Assembly: GCF_002095435.2 (NCBI RefSeq) | Contig: NZ_MJEJ02000048.1 | Coordinates: 186,001-250,000 of the forward strand | Direction of reading: 5' to 3' | Length of the DNA stretch: 64,000 nucleotides | Origin: Williamsia sp. 1138 | Lineage (GTDB): Bacteria > Actinomycetota > Actinomycetes > Mycobacteriales > Mycobacteriaceae | In this document: in pieces, positions 48,534-56,917 of the stretch | Numbering within the stretch: position 1 is the first letter of the stretch | Layout: every line of letters begins with the position of its first letter | Position numbers and translations under genes: made by a program | Notes under the pieces: generated by a model | The model's input: the letters and a program-made list of their open reading frames with translations, nothing else | Told to the model about the DNA's origin: nothing | Database searches by the model: none

Positions 48534-49699
48534 CGGGTGCCGCGGATGACGATGGCGGGGACGAGTTGTTCGGCGGTATCCCACGAGCCGTGATTGCCGA
48601 TGAGCGCGGATTCGAGGGGTTCTGCCACCGAGCGGACCATGGCGGTGTCGCGGCGGGCGGCAGCGACCACATCGCCGATCCGAACCCGATGGTCCCCGGC
48701 CACGGTTTTGCCGAACCACCCGGCGTCGATGGCGTCGTCGCGACCCAGCACCGTGGCCCGGTCGCCGAGCATCGTCGTCCAGGTGTCGAGAACGTCGCCG
48801 GCGGCTCCCGCGTCGGAATACACGTGCCGGACCCGGGCTTCCCCGGCGATGGTCGTCACCCCCGTCGTCAGCTCATGGTGGAGATCGAGGTCGAAACGGC
48901 CTGCAGAGGTGTCGATCATGCCGTGGTCGCCGGTGACGATCACCTGCCGACCCGCGGGCATCGTGTCTGCGAGGGCGCCGACCATGGTGTCGACGAGGCG
49001 CAGCTGCTCACACCACGCCTGCGAACCCGGACCCTCGAGGTGGCCGGCGAGATCGAGACCTCCGTAATACGCGTATGCCAGGGTCGGCGCGGGTGTCATC
49101 ATCTCCGCGAGGATCGACGCCTGCAGTTGACCGAGGTGATCGGCCGCGGTGGTCCTGTTCGCGCCCCGCCACGAGGCACGGGTGAGCCCGGATCCCTCGT
49201 GGTATCCGGGCACGATCGACACGGTGTCGAACCCTTGGGCCCGGCATCGCTCGAAGATGGTCGACTGCGTCTGGAACTCTTCGGGCACAACGGCTTTGCG
49301 CAGATCGTGATCGTGGTCGCCATGCACACACCACCGGAGCGTGTTCAGGACAGGCGTGGCGACGTCGCCACCGCCGGCTCGAAATGTGTACCCCATGATG
49401 CCGTGGGTGCCTGCGGACCGACCGGTGGACAGGCTGGTGATACTGACGGCGGTGGTCGCAGGGAAACCCGCGGCGACAGTCGTGGAATCGGCGAGACCCG
49501 CCGCGTTGAGGTGGGGTGCGATGTCAGGATGCGACGCGACCAGCTCGGCTCCGAGGCCGTCGATCAGCAGCACGGTGGCCGACTGGGCGGGTACCAATTG
49601 CAGCCGGTTGTCGAGGTCGGCGGCGCCGAGGGAGGCAGCCACCGATTCCAGGACGCAGGACAGAGGCGGCAGGCTGTTGCGCGGATCGAGTTCACTCAT
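48530..49699 (-). CDS. Alkaline phosphatase / nucleotide pyrophosphatase family protein (EboF-like)
   Basis: The 389-residue protein belongs to the type I phosphodiesterase superfamily. Metal-site features are LLIDGLGAELVASH, FPATTAVSITSLSTGR (catalytic Thr), AYYGGLDLAGHLEGPG and VTGDHGMIDT. No signal peptide is visible, so it is probably cytoplasmic. It overlaps the UbiA-like gene by 4 bases. The UbiA plus phosphodiesterase pairing recalls ebo clusters, but the other ebo genes are absent here. The substrate is unknown. Confidence 0.84.
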   Translation of the reverse strand: MSELDPRNSLPPLSCVLESVAASLGAADLDNRLQLVPAQSATVLLIDGLGAELVASHPDIAPHLNAAGLADSTTVAAGFPATTAVSITSLSTGRSAGTHGIMGYTFRAGGGDVATPVLNTLRWCVHGDHDHDLRKAVVPEEFQTQSTIFERCRAQGFDTVSIVPGYHEGSGLTRASWRGANRTTAADHLGQLQASILAEMMTPAPTLAYAYYGGLDLAGHLEGPGSQAWCEQLRLVDTMVGALADTMPAGRQVIVTGDHGMIDTSAGRFDLDLHHELTTGVTTIAGEARVRHVYSDAGAAGDVLDTWTTMLGDRATVLGRDDAIDAGWFGKTVAGDHRVRIGDVVAAARRDTAMVRSVAEPLESALIGNHGSWDTAEQLVPAIVIRGTR

Positions 49700-49703
49700 C
49701 GTC

Positions 49704-50357
49704 TTACGACGCTAGCGCGCGTACCGGCTTTCGGGGCAGAGAAATGAGCGAGGCGACGAGGAAACAGAGTGCTCCGATGAAGGTTCCCGCCTGGTCCACG
49801 AACGGCGCGACGACCTTCCCGCTCTCGGGGTCGATGTACGCGGCGACGGCGGAGAAACCGAAGGCGACGGAGCCGGCGGTGTTGAGGACGGTGGCCGTCC
49901 AGCCGGGGGCGTCGGGTTCGTCGCGACGCCGGTAGAGCTCGGTGGCGAACACGGCCAGTCCCGAACTGATGAGAAAGGCTGCGGAGCCGTAGACGTCGGG
50001 GCGCCAGCCGAAGCGGTCGGCGTCGACGATGGAATGCACGATGAACACCGCGCCGGTGCTGATGTTGAAGGCGATGGTCCCGGCGAACTGGACCATGGCA
50101 GACCACCACTCGGATCGATGGACCTCTCGTCCGACACGTACCGACCCCGCGATCGACGCGGTCGGTCCGCGCAGCGAACCGCACAGTTGCAGCTGCACGA
50201 ATGCGGCGAACGTGAAGAACCACGAGCCGACGAAGAACGAGATGTTCGCGGCGGGCGCTCCGGCCCAGTGGGCGAAACCCGGCGCCGAGCCGAGCGCAAA
50301 TAGCGCAGATCCCACCGCGAAGCCCCAGCACTCGGTGCGGACGTTGTGGCGGATCAC
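49704..50357 (-). CDS. Six-helix membrane protein, possibly YrhK-like
   Basis: The 217-residue protein has six hydrophobic helices: GFAVGSALFALGSAPGFAHW, ISFFVGSWFFTFAAFVQL, SAMVQFAGTIAFNISTGAVF, AAFLISSGLAVFATELY, VLNTAGSVAFGFSAVAAYI and FIGALCFLVASLISL. Two internal repeats of the helix pair are suggested. It resembles YrhK-domain proteins, with moderate certainty. It starts with GTG 50357 and is divergent from the aldehyde dehydrogenase. It ends 4 bases before the phosphodiesterase gene begins, so all may form one transcript. Confidence 0.72.
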   Translation of the reverse strand: MIRHNVRTECWGFAVGSALFALGSAPGFAHWAGAPAANISFFVGSWFFTFAAFVQLQLCGSLRGPTASIAGSVRVGREVHRSEWWSAMVQFAGTIAFNISTGAVFIVHSIVDADRFGWRPDVYGSAAFLISSGLAVFATELYRRRDEPDAPGWTATVLNTAGSVAFGFSAVAAYIDPESGKVVAPFVDQAGTFIGALCFLVASLISLPRKPVRALAS

Positions 50358-50512
50358 GCGATGAGGTTATCCCGGCAGGTCGGGCGCCGAGTTTGCAGTT
50401 GCAACTTTGATGCAACGGCACCGCTCGTACTGTGTGCCTTACGTCACACGTGACCGCCCGGACAGGGGTGGGTCACGAGAGGGCCAACACAGGCACTGAA
50501 GGAGCACCGAAC

Positions 50513-52036
50513 ATGACCGTTTATGCCAATCCCGGAACACCCGGCGCAGTGATGAACTTCGAATCACGCTACGAGAACTGGATCGGTGGCAAGTGGACGC
50601 CGCCCGTGAAGGGCCAGTACTTCGAGAACCCGTCACCGGTGAACGGCAAGACCTTCACCGAGGTCGCCCGCTCGACCTCTGAGGACATCGACCTCGCACT
50701 GGACGCCGCCCACAAGGCCGCTCCGATGTGGGGCCGTACCTCGGTCGCGGAGCGTTCGCTCGCCCTGCTGCGTATCGCTGATCGCATGGAGGCCAACCTC
50801 GAGAAGATCGCCGTCGCCGAGTCCTGGGACAACGGCAAGGCCGTCCGCGAGACCCTCGCCGCCGACATCCCGCTGGCGATCGACCACTTCCGCTACTTCG
50901 CCGGGGCCCTCCGCGCCCAGCAGGGTGGCATCTCCGAGATCGACGAAGACACCGTGGCGTACCATTTCCACGAGCCCCTCGGCGTAGTGGGACAGATCAT
51001 TCCGTGGAACTTCCCGATCCTCATGGCCGTGTGGAAGCTGGCTCCCGCCCTCGCTGCCGGCAACGCGGTGGTTCTCAAGCCTGCCGAGCAGACCCCGGCT
51101 TCGATCCTGCTCCTGGTCGACCTGATCAAGGATCTGCTCCCGGCCGGCGTGCTCAACATCGTCAACGGATTCGGCGTCGAAGCAGGCAAGCCGCTCGCCT
51201 CGAGCAACCGCATCCGGAAGATCGCCTTCACCGGTGAGACCACCACCGGCCGCCTGATCATGCAGTACGCCTCCGAGAACATCATCCCGGTGACCCTGGA
51301 ACTCGGTGGAAAGAGCCCCAACATCTTCTTCGCCGACGTGATGGCGCAGGATGACGGCTTCCGTGATCGTGCGCTCGAAGGTTTCACCATGTTCGCCCTC
51401 AACCAGGGCGAGGTCTGCACCTGCCCGAGCCGCGCGCTGATCCAGGAATCGATCTACGACGACTTCATCGATCTCGCCGTGGCGCGCACCAAGAAGATCA
51501 AGCAGGGCAACCCGCTGGACACCGACACCATGATGGGTGCGCAGGCATCCAACGATCAGTTCGAGAAGATCTCGTCCTACCTGTCGATCGGTAAAGAAGA
51601 GGGTGCTCAGGTGCTCACCGGCGGTGAGATCGTCGAGCTCGACGGCGATCTCGCAGGCGGCTACTACATCCAGCCGACGATCTTCGCCGGCACCAACCGG
51701 ATGCGCATCTTCCAGGAAGAGATCTTCGGCCCGGTCCTGTCGGTGACCAAGTTCTCGGACTACGCCGACGCGCTCTCCATCGCCAACGACACCCTGTACG
51801 GCCTCGGCGCCGGCGTGTGGACGCGTGACGGCGCCACCGCCTACCGTGCGGGACGTGAGATCCAGGCCGGACGCGTGTGGACGAACACGTACCACGACTA
51901 CCCGGCACACGCGGCCTTCGGCGGCTACAAGCAGTCCGGCATCGGACGCGAGAACCATCTGATGATGCTCGAGCACTACCAGCAGACCAAGAACCTGCTG
52001 GTGGGTTACGCTCAGGAGGCCAAGGGCTTCTTCTGA
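50513..52036 (+). CDS. NAD-dependent aldehyde dehydrogenase
   Basis: The enzyme oxidises aldehydes to carboxylates. The 507-residue protein has the full ALDH set: [20 protein letters not shown], the NAD-binding [11 protein letters not shown], catalytic Glu263 (LELGGKSPN) and catalytic Cys302 ([11 protein letters not shown]), and the C-terminal [10 protein letters not shown]. It resembles the acetaldehyde/ExaC group that is coupled to DUF779, which follows 53 bases downstream. ATG 50513 is preceded by AAGGAG. Confidence 0.94.
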   Translation: MTVYANPGTPGAVMNFESRYENWIGGKWTPPVKGQYFENPSPVNGKTFTEVARSTSEDIDLALDAAHKAAPMWGRTSVAERSLALLRIADRMEANLEKIAVAESWDNGKAVRETLAADIPLAIDHFRYFAGALRAQQGGISEIDEDTVAYHFHEPLGVVGQIIPWNFPILMAVWKLAPALAAGNAVVLKPAEQTPASILLLVDLIKDLLPAGVLNIVNGFGVEAGKPLASSNRIRKIAFTGETTTGRLIMQYASENIIPVTLELGGKSPNIFFADVMAQDDGFRDRALEGFTMFALNQGEVCTCPSRALIQESIYDDFIDLAVARTKKIKQGNPLDTDTMMGAQASNDQFEKISSYLSIGKEEGAQVLTGGEIVELDGDLAGGYYIQPTIFAGTNRMRIFQEEIFGPVLSVTKFSDYADALSIANDTLYGLGAGVWTRDGATAYRAGREIQAGRVWTNTYHDYPAHAAFGGYKQSGIGRENHLMMLEHYQQTKNLLVGYAQEAKGFF

Positions 52037-52089
52037 TCGGGAGCTGCTAGCCAAGAGCGACAAGAGATTTCATCAGAAAAGAGACCGTG

Positions 52090-52500
52090 ATGACTGCTAC
52101 TGACAGAGTCGTCGCAACTGACTCCGCCGTGGAGCTCCTGACCAAGTTGTCGGAGCTCCACGGCGGCCTCATGATTCACCAGTCCGGTGGATGTTGTGAC
52201 GGATCAGCGCCCATGTGCTACCCCGCGGGTGAGTTCCGGGTGGGAAGTCGCGACGTCCTGCTCGGCGAAATCGAGCTGCCCGAACTCCTTCCCGCAGTGC
52301 GGGTCTGGATCCAGGGCGACCAGTATGAGCTGTGGAAACACACCCAGTTGATCCTCGACGTCGTCAAGGGACGCGGCGCAGGCTTCAGCCTCGAGGCGCC
52401 CGAAGGGGTTCGATTCCTCGCCCGGTCGCGGGTCTTCGACGAAGCAGAGAACACCTGGCTCGACGCCTGCCCACCCCGCAAGGGTGCCGACGTCACCTAG
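52090..52500 (+). CDS. DUF779 protein (aldehyde dehydrogenase companion)
   Basis: The 136-residue protein contains the DUF779 signature with clustered cysteines, HQSGGCCDGSAPMCYPAGEF, followed by VWIQGDQYELWKHTQLILDV and a C-terminal Cys. DUF779 genes almost always lie next to aldehyde dehydrogenase genes; the biochemical role is unknown, although a metal or redox role for the cysteines is plausible. ATG 52090 or GTG 52087 may start it. Confidence 0.93.
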   Translation: MTATDRVVATDSAVELLTKLSELHGGLMIHQSGGCCDGSAPMCYPAGEFRVGSRDVLLGEIELPELLPAVRVWIQGDQYELWKHTQLILDVVKGRGAGFSLEAPEGVRFLARSRVFDEAENTWLDACPPRKGADVT

Positions 52501-52510
52501 GACACGTGAA

Positions 52511-52584
52511 CTCCGAGAGCCCACCACATTCGGAGCCATGAGGGACTGCCGAGGGCTATCTACCCTCGCCGGCCCCTCACGGGG
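52511..52584 (+). terminator. Three consecutive hairpins after the aldehyde dehydrogenase operon
   Basis: CTCCGA pairs with TCGGAG (52511-52516 with 52530-52535). CGAGGG pairs with CCCTCG (52550-52555 with 52563-52568). CCCC pairs with GGGG (52573-52576 with 52581-52584). None has a T-tract. Together they form a structured 3' region after the operon that may terminate transcription. Confidence 0.45.
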
Positions 52585-52630
52585 ACGTTTGTGGTGACCA
52601 ATCGGGCGCGACGGTCGATAGGATTCATAC

Positions 52631-53227
52631 ATGCGCGAGGTATCTGTGGTGCTGTTCGACGGCTTCGAATTGCTCGACGTCTTCGGCCCCGTGGAAATCC
52701 TCAGCGTCCTTCCCGAGCAGTTCCGGATCACGATGGTGGCTGCGGAGGCGGGGCTGGTCGCGAGTTCGCAGGGGACGCGCGTCGAGGCGACCGCGGGCTT
52801 CGCCGACGCAGCGTCCCCCGACATCGTCATGGTCCCCGGCGGCATCGGGTCGCGACCCCTGGTGGACGACGAGCACTATCTCGAGCAGCTCCGGACCTAC
52901 GTGAGCGGCGCACAACTGGTGACCTCCGTGTGCACCGGTTCGGCGATTCTCGCCGCAGCAGGACTGCTCGACGGATATCGGGCCACCTCGAACAAGCGGT
53001 CGTTCGATTGGGTTGCCACACAGGGAAGTTCGGTCAGCTGGGAGCGGCGGGCCCGCTGGGTGCAGGACCGGGATCGCTGGACATCGTCGGGTGTGGCGGC
53101 CGGCATCGACATGACCGCCGCTCTGATCGCGGACCTCGTCGACACCGAGACCGCGCAGCATGCGGCCGCGGTCATCGAGTATGCGCCGCACACCGATCCG
53201 GACAACGATCCTTTCGCCGACCAGTAG
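52631..53227 (+). CDS. DJ-1/PfpI family protein
   Basis: The 198-residue protein has the GATase1-like fold: VVLFDGFELLDVFGPVEIL, VMVPGGIG (Glu/Gly region) and the nucleophile elbow SVCTGSAILAAAGLLDGYRA with the reactive Cys. The helix-turn-helix domain found in the larger GlxA-type regulators is absent, so it is the short DJ-1/PfpI form. The reaction is unknown. It follows the structured 3' region of the ALDH operon and has its own leader. Confidence 0.9.
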   Translation: MREVSVVLFDGFELLDVFGPVEILSVLPEQFRITMVAAEAGLVASSQGTRVEATAGFADAASPDIVMVPGGIGSRPLVDDEHYLEQLRTYVSGAQLVTSVCTGSAILAAAGLLDGYRATSNKRSFDWVATQGSSVSWERRARWVQDRDRWTSSGVAAGIDMTAALIADLVDTETAQHAAAVIEYAPHTDPDNDPFADQ

Positions 53228-53317
53228 CAGCCGCGACCGCAGCGCGTTTCGGCACGGCCGAGGCGAGGTATCTGGCGAAGGTCGGTCGAACGTCGATGCA
53301 GGAGTGAGGTGGACCCG

Positions 53318-53659
53318 ATGGCTTCGAAGGCGCAAGACGCTGTCGCCGAGGTGTGGGACGACTGGCGGGATGCGGTGAACATGACGGCGAAGGAGTTGGA
53401 AGACTTCTTGGAGACCTCAGAGTCGAAATCTGTCGGGGACAAGGCTTCCGGTGGTGAGTCGACCGGCCACGAGTCGGGCCGTCGGATCGTGGAGATCGAA
53501 CGCTCGAAGAAGGGCGATTTGACCGACGACGACGCCGCGCACATGCGCAAGGTCGTCGGGTACGTACATCGGCACCTGGCACAGCGTCCGTCCGGTGACG
53601 TAGAGAACTCGGCGTGGCGATACTCACTCATGAACTGGGGCCACGACCCCACGAAGTGA
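53318..53659 (+). CDS. DUF3140 protein
   Basis: The 113-residue protein has the DUF3140 pattern EVWDDWRDAVNMTAKELEDF LETSESKSVG near the N-terminus and DDDAAHMRKVVGYVHRHLAQ with SAWRYSLMNWGHDP at the end. It is charged and soluble. ATG 53318 is preferred because GAGG lies 8 bases upstream; GTG 53309 is possible. Function unknown. Confidence 0.86.
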   Translation: MASKAQDAVAEVWDDWRDAVNMTAKELEDFLETSESKSVGDKASGGESTGHESGRRIVEIERSKKGDLTDDDAAHMRKVVGYVHRHLAQRPSGDVENSAWRYSLMNWGHDPTK

Positions 53660-53722
53660 CGATGCCGGGGCCGGAGTTCGCAGCGTGTGTCGAATCCGGA
53701 CAATACGGGCACACTGGGGCCT

Positions 53723-54958
53723 ATGGGCAGATCTGATGTGGTGGCAATCGTGCAAGCCGGTGGCAAGGGCTCGCGAATGGACGTGTTGACCGAGTCGCGG
53801 GCCAAACCGGCTCTCCCTTTCGGCGGGAACTACCAATTGATCGACTTTCCGCTGTCCACCCTGCACCGCAGCGGGATCGACGAGGTCTGGCTGTGCGTGC
53901 AGTACGAGGCGCACTCGCTGCTCGAACAGGTGGCGGGAGGCCGTCCGTGGGATCTCGATCGCACCGGTGGCGGTCTGCGATTCGTGTTGCCGCAGGAGAC
54001 GAGCGACGACGCCACCGAGGACGGATTCGCCACCGGAAACGCCGACCTGCTCTACCGAATCCGTGGACAGATAGCAGACCGTTCGCCGGAGGAGGTCATC
54101 GTCATGAGCGCTGATCATGTCTATTCTTTCGATCTCGAGGATGCGCTGCAGACCCACCGGGCAGCGGGTGCAGAATGCACCGTCGTGACCACCACCTGTC
54201 CGCGTGACGAGGCGTCTTCGCATGCGACGGTCACCGCGAACAAGGCCGGCAAGGTCACGGGTTTCGCGTACAAACCCGAGCGTCCGACGACGAGCGTCAT
54301 CGCCGCGGAGATCTTCGTCTACGACCCGAAGGTGCTCGTCGCAGCGTTGGAAGAACTGATCGATCGCACCACCGACGACAACGACGACGACGGTGACACC
54401 GGGCTCGGCGACTTCGGTGAACACCTGGTGCCCTGGTTCGTCGATCGCGGTAAGACTGTCGCGCACCGGATGCCGGGTTACTGGATTGACGCCGGGCGAC
54501 CCGAGACGTTCATGCAGGCCCACCGCGACCTCATCGACGGCACCATCGATCTCGCCGATCCCCGCTGGCCGATCTTGACCCGTCAGCCGCAGCGGCCCGC
54601 CGCTCGGATCGCCGCGAGTGCGACCGTGGTCGACAGCATGATCAGCAGCGGTGCCCACGTACTGGGTGAAGTCCGGCGCAGCGTCATCGGGCCCGGCGCC
54701 ATCGTCGAGCGCGGCGCCACGGTGAGCGATTCGATCGTGTTCGCCGACAGTGTCATACAGGCGGATGCGACCGTCGACTGGTCGATCATCGACGAACGGG
54801 TGGTGGTCGGACGCGGGGCATCGGTGGGTGGTCGGCCGCGGTCGCGCCCGGTGCCGAGCGAGAAGATCACCATTGTCGGAATGGACGCGACCGTTGCCAA
54901 GAAGTCGCGGGTCGCGCTCGGCGATCGGGTGTCGCCGTCGGGTCGCGTCAGCCGCTGA
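53723..54958 (+). CDS. GlgC-like sugar-1-phosphate nucleotidyltransferase
   Basis: The 411-residue protein has the nucleotidyltransferase signature AIVQAGGKGSRMDVL, then AKPALPFGGNYQLIDFPLS as in ADP-glucose pyrophosphorylase. Further features are VIVMSADHVYSFD and GYWIDAGRPETFMQAHRDL. The C-terminal left-handed beta-helix is indicated by hexapeptide-like repeats (ARIAASATVVDSMISSGAHV onward). It may make ADP-glucose for glycogen, but it diverges from typical GlgC, so the symbol is withheld. It lies 46 bases upstream of the GH15 gene. Confidence 0.85.
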   Translation: MGRSDVVAIVQAGGKGSRMDVLTESRAKPALPFGGNYQLIDFPLSTLHRSGIDEVWLCVQYEAHSLLEQVAGGRPWDLDRTGGGLRFVLPQETSDDATEDGFATGNADLLYRIRGQIADRSPEEVIVMSADHVYSFDLEDALQTHRAAGAECTVVTTTCPRDEASSHATVTANKAGKVTGFAYKPERPTTSVIAAEIFVYDPKVLVAALEELIDRTTDDNDDDGDTGLGDFGEHLVPWFVDRGKTVAHRMPGYWIDAGRPETFMQAHRDLIDGTIDLADPRWPILTRQPQRPAARIAASATVVDSMISSGAHVLGEVRRSVIGPGAIVERGATVSDSIVFADSVIQADATVDWSIIDERVVVGRGASVGGRPRSRPVPSEKITIVGMDATVAKKSRVALGDRVSPSGRVSR

Positions 54959-55004
54959 TCGCGAGATCGAACTGCGGTGAGCGACGCTTACGTACCGTGG
55001 AGGG

Positions 55005-56876
55005 ATGAGGCGGAAGCGGAAGGATCGCGAGTCGGGCGGCGCAGAGTGTGAGGCCGAAAGTACTGCGGTCGACTACTTGCCGATTGCCGACCACGGTGTC
55101 ATAGGTGACCTGAGGACCGCAGCGGTCATCGGCATCGATGGCCGGATCGACTGGTTCTGCTGTCCGCGCTTCGACTCGCCGAGTGTGTTCGGGTCTCTCC
55201 TCGATGCCGACGGCGGCGGCGTGTGGTCGATCGAGCAGATCGATGGCGACGTCACGACGCGCCAGTTCTACCTTCCGGACTCCAACGTGCTGGTCACCCG
55301 CTTCATGAGTGACGACGGGGTCGCCGAGGTGCAGGACCTCATGCCGCTGGTGGAAGCAGGCCGCACCGACCACCGCACCCGAATTGTCCGGCGATTCGAA
55401 TGTGTCCGGGGTGCAGTCAGATTTCGGACCGTGGTGGCGCCGCGTCTGGACTACGGCCGGGCCGCGCACAGCCTCGAACTCGACGGAGATACCCGCGCCC
55501 AGTTCACCGGTGCCGATCTGACGCTGCACCTGGCGGCGACGCAGCCATTGATCCAGAACGACGACCGCTCCGTCACTGCCGAGTTCGAGATGTCCGTAGG
55601 TGAGAGCGCCACGTTCGTGCTGGCTGCCGAGCCGATTTCCGAGGAGTGTTTCGAGCTCGACAGCTCGCCGGACATCGTGCATTCGACAGTCGACTTCTGG
55701 CAGAGCTGGGTGTCGCAGTCCGACTACACGGGCCGGTGGCGCGAGATGGTTCACCGCTCGGCACTGGTGCTGAAGTTGCTCACCCACGAGCCTTCGGGCG
55801 CGATCGTGGCGGCGGTGACCATGGGGCTGCCGGAAGAGATCGGCGGCGAGCGCAACTGGGACTATCGGTACGTCTGGATCCGGGACGCGGCCTTCTCGCT
55901 GTACGCGTTGTTGCGTCTCGGCTTCACCTCTGAGGCAGCTGAATTCATGAAATGGCTGACACAACGGTTCTGCGGCGAGACCGATGAGTCGGACAACCGG
56001 GGACCTCTGCGGCTGATGTACACCGTCGACGGTGAGATGCCACCTGCGGAGACGGTGCTCGACCACTGGGCCGGCTACCGGGGTTCATCGCCGGTCATGT
56101 TCGGCAACAACGCTTCTGATCAGCTGCAGCTCGACATCTATGGCGAGTTGATCGATTCGGTTTATCTGTTCAACAAATACGGTGCGGGGATCTCCTACGA
56201 GTCGTGGGACCAGCTGTGTGCCGTGGCGGGCTGGCTCACGGAGAACTGGGACCAACCCGATCAGAGCATCTGGGAGCCCCGCGCCGAGCCGCAGAACTAC
56301 GTGTATTCACGGCTGATGTGCTGGGTGGCGCTCGAACGGATGATCCGGGTCAGTCGGCAGCGCGGATTGCCCGGAGATGTCGCCGGCTGGATGTCGACCC
56401 GCGACGAAATCTTCGCGCAGATCATGGATCGTGGCTGGAACGACAAGCTCGAAGCCTTTGTCCAGACGTTGGATTCGGATCAACTCGATGCCTCGCTGTT
56501 GCTCATACCGGCGGTCAAGTTCCTCTCTCCGACCGACGACAGGTTCGTGAAGACTCTGACGGCGCTCGAGGAACACCTGGTCAGCGACTCGCTGGTATTT
56601 CGCTACGACGCGGCCGAAGGCTCCGATGGCCTGGCGGGCAGCGAGGGCACCTTCTCCCTCTGCTCGTTCTGGTACGTCGAGGCGCTCACGCGTTCGGGAC
56701 GGGTCGCCGAAGCCAGGCTGGCGCTGGAGAAGATGTTCACGCACGCCAATCACCTCGGCATCTATGCCGAGCAGATCGGCGTCAACGGCGCTCAGCTGGG
56801 GAACATCCCGCAGGCCTTCACCCATCTCGCCCTGATCAGTGCCGCGATCAACCTCGATCGGAGGCTCGGCGACTGA
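55005..56876 (+). CDS. Glycoside hydrolase family 15 protein (trehalase/glucoamylase-like)
   Basis: The 623-residue protein starts with the GH15 N-terminal beta domain: YLPIADHGVIGDLRTAAVIG, DGRIDWFCCPRFDSPSVFGS. The (alpha/alpha)6 barrel has ERNWDYRYVWIRDAAFSLYA, the general-acid region QSIWEPR (Glu424) and the C-terminal GTFSLCSFWYVEALTRSG. Actinobacterial members include trehalases. There is no signal peptide. Position beside a GlgC-like gene and zwf suggests glycogen or trehalose turnover feeding the pentose phosphate pathway. Confidence 0.93.
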   Translation: MRRKRKDRESGGAECEAESTAVDYLPIADHGVIGDLRTAAVIGIDGRIDWFCCPRFDSPSVFGSLLDADGGGVWSIEQIDGDVTTRQFYLPDSNVLVTRFMSDDGVAEVQDLMPLVEAGRTDHRTRIVRRFECVRGAVRFRTVVAPRLDYGRAAHSLELDGDTRAQFTGADLTLHLAATQPLIQNDDRSVTAEFEMSVGESATFVLAAEPISEECFELDSSPDIVHSTVDFWQSWVSQSDYTGRWREMVHRSALVLKLLTHEPSGAIVAAVTMGLPEEIGGERNWDYRYVWIRDAAFSLYALLRLGFTSEAAEFMKWLTQRFCGETDESDNRGPLRLMYTVDGEMPPAETVLDHWAGYRGSSPVMFGNNASDQLQLDIYGELIDSVYLFNKYGAGISYESWDQLCAVAGWLTENWDQPDQSIWEPRAEPQNYVYSRLMCWVALERMIRVSRQRGLPGDVAGWMSTRDEIFAQIMDRGWNDKLEAFVQTLDSDQLDASLLLIPAVKFLSPTDDRFVKTLTALEEHLVSDSLVFRYDAAEGSDGLAGSEGTFSLCSFWYVEALTRSGRVAEARLALEKMFTHANHLGIYAEQIGVNGAQLGNIPQAFTHLALISAAINLDRRLGD

Positions 56877-56883
56877 GCCGGGC

Positions 56884-56917
56884 GCGCATCAGACCCAGCC
56901 GCGCATCATACCCAGCC
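56884..56917. repeat. 17-bp tandem repeat at the GH15/zwf junction
   Basis: GCGCATCAGACCCAGCC is followed directly by GCGCATCATACCCAGCC (one mismatch). The repeat runs into the last codons of zwf. It could reflect local duplication at the 3' end of zwf. Confidence 0.7.
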
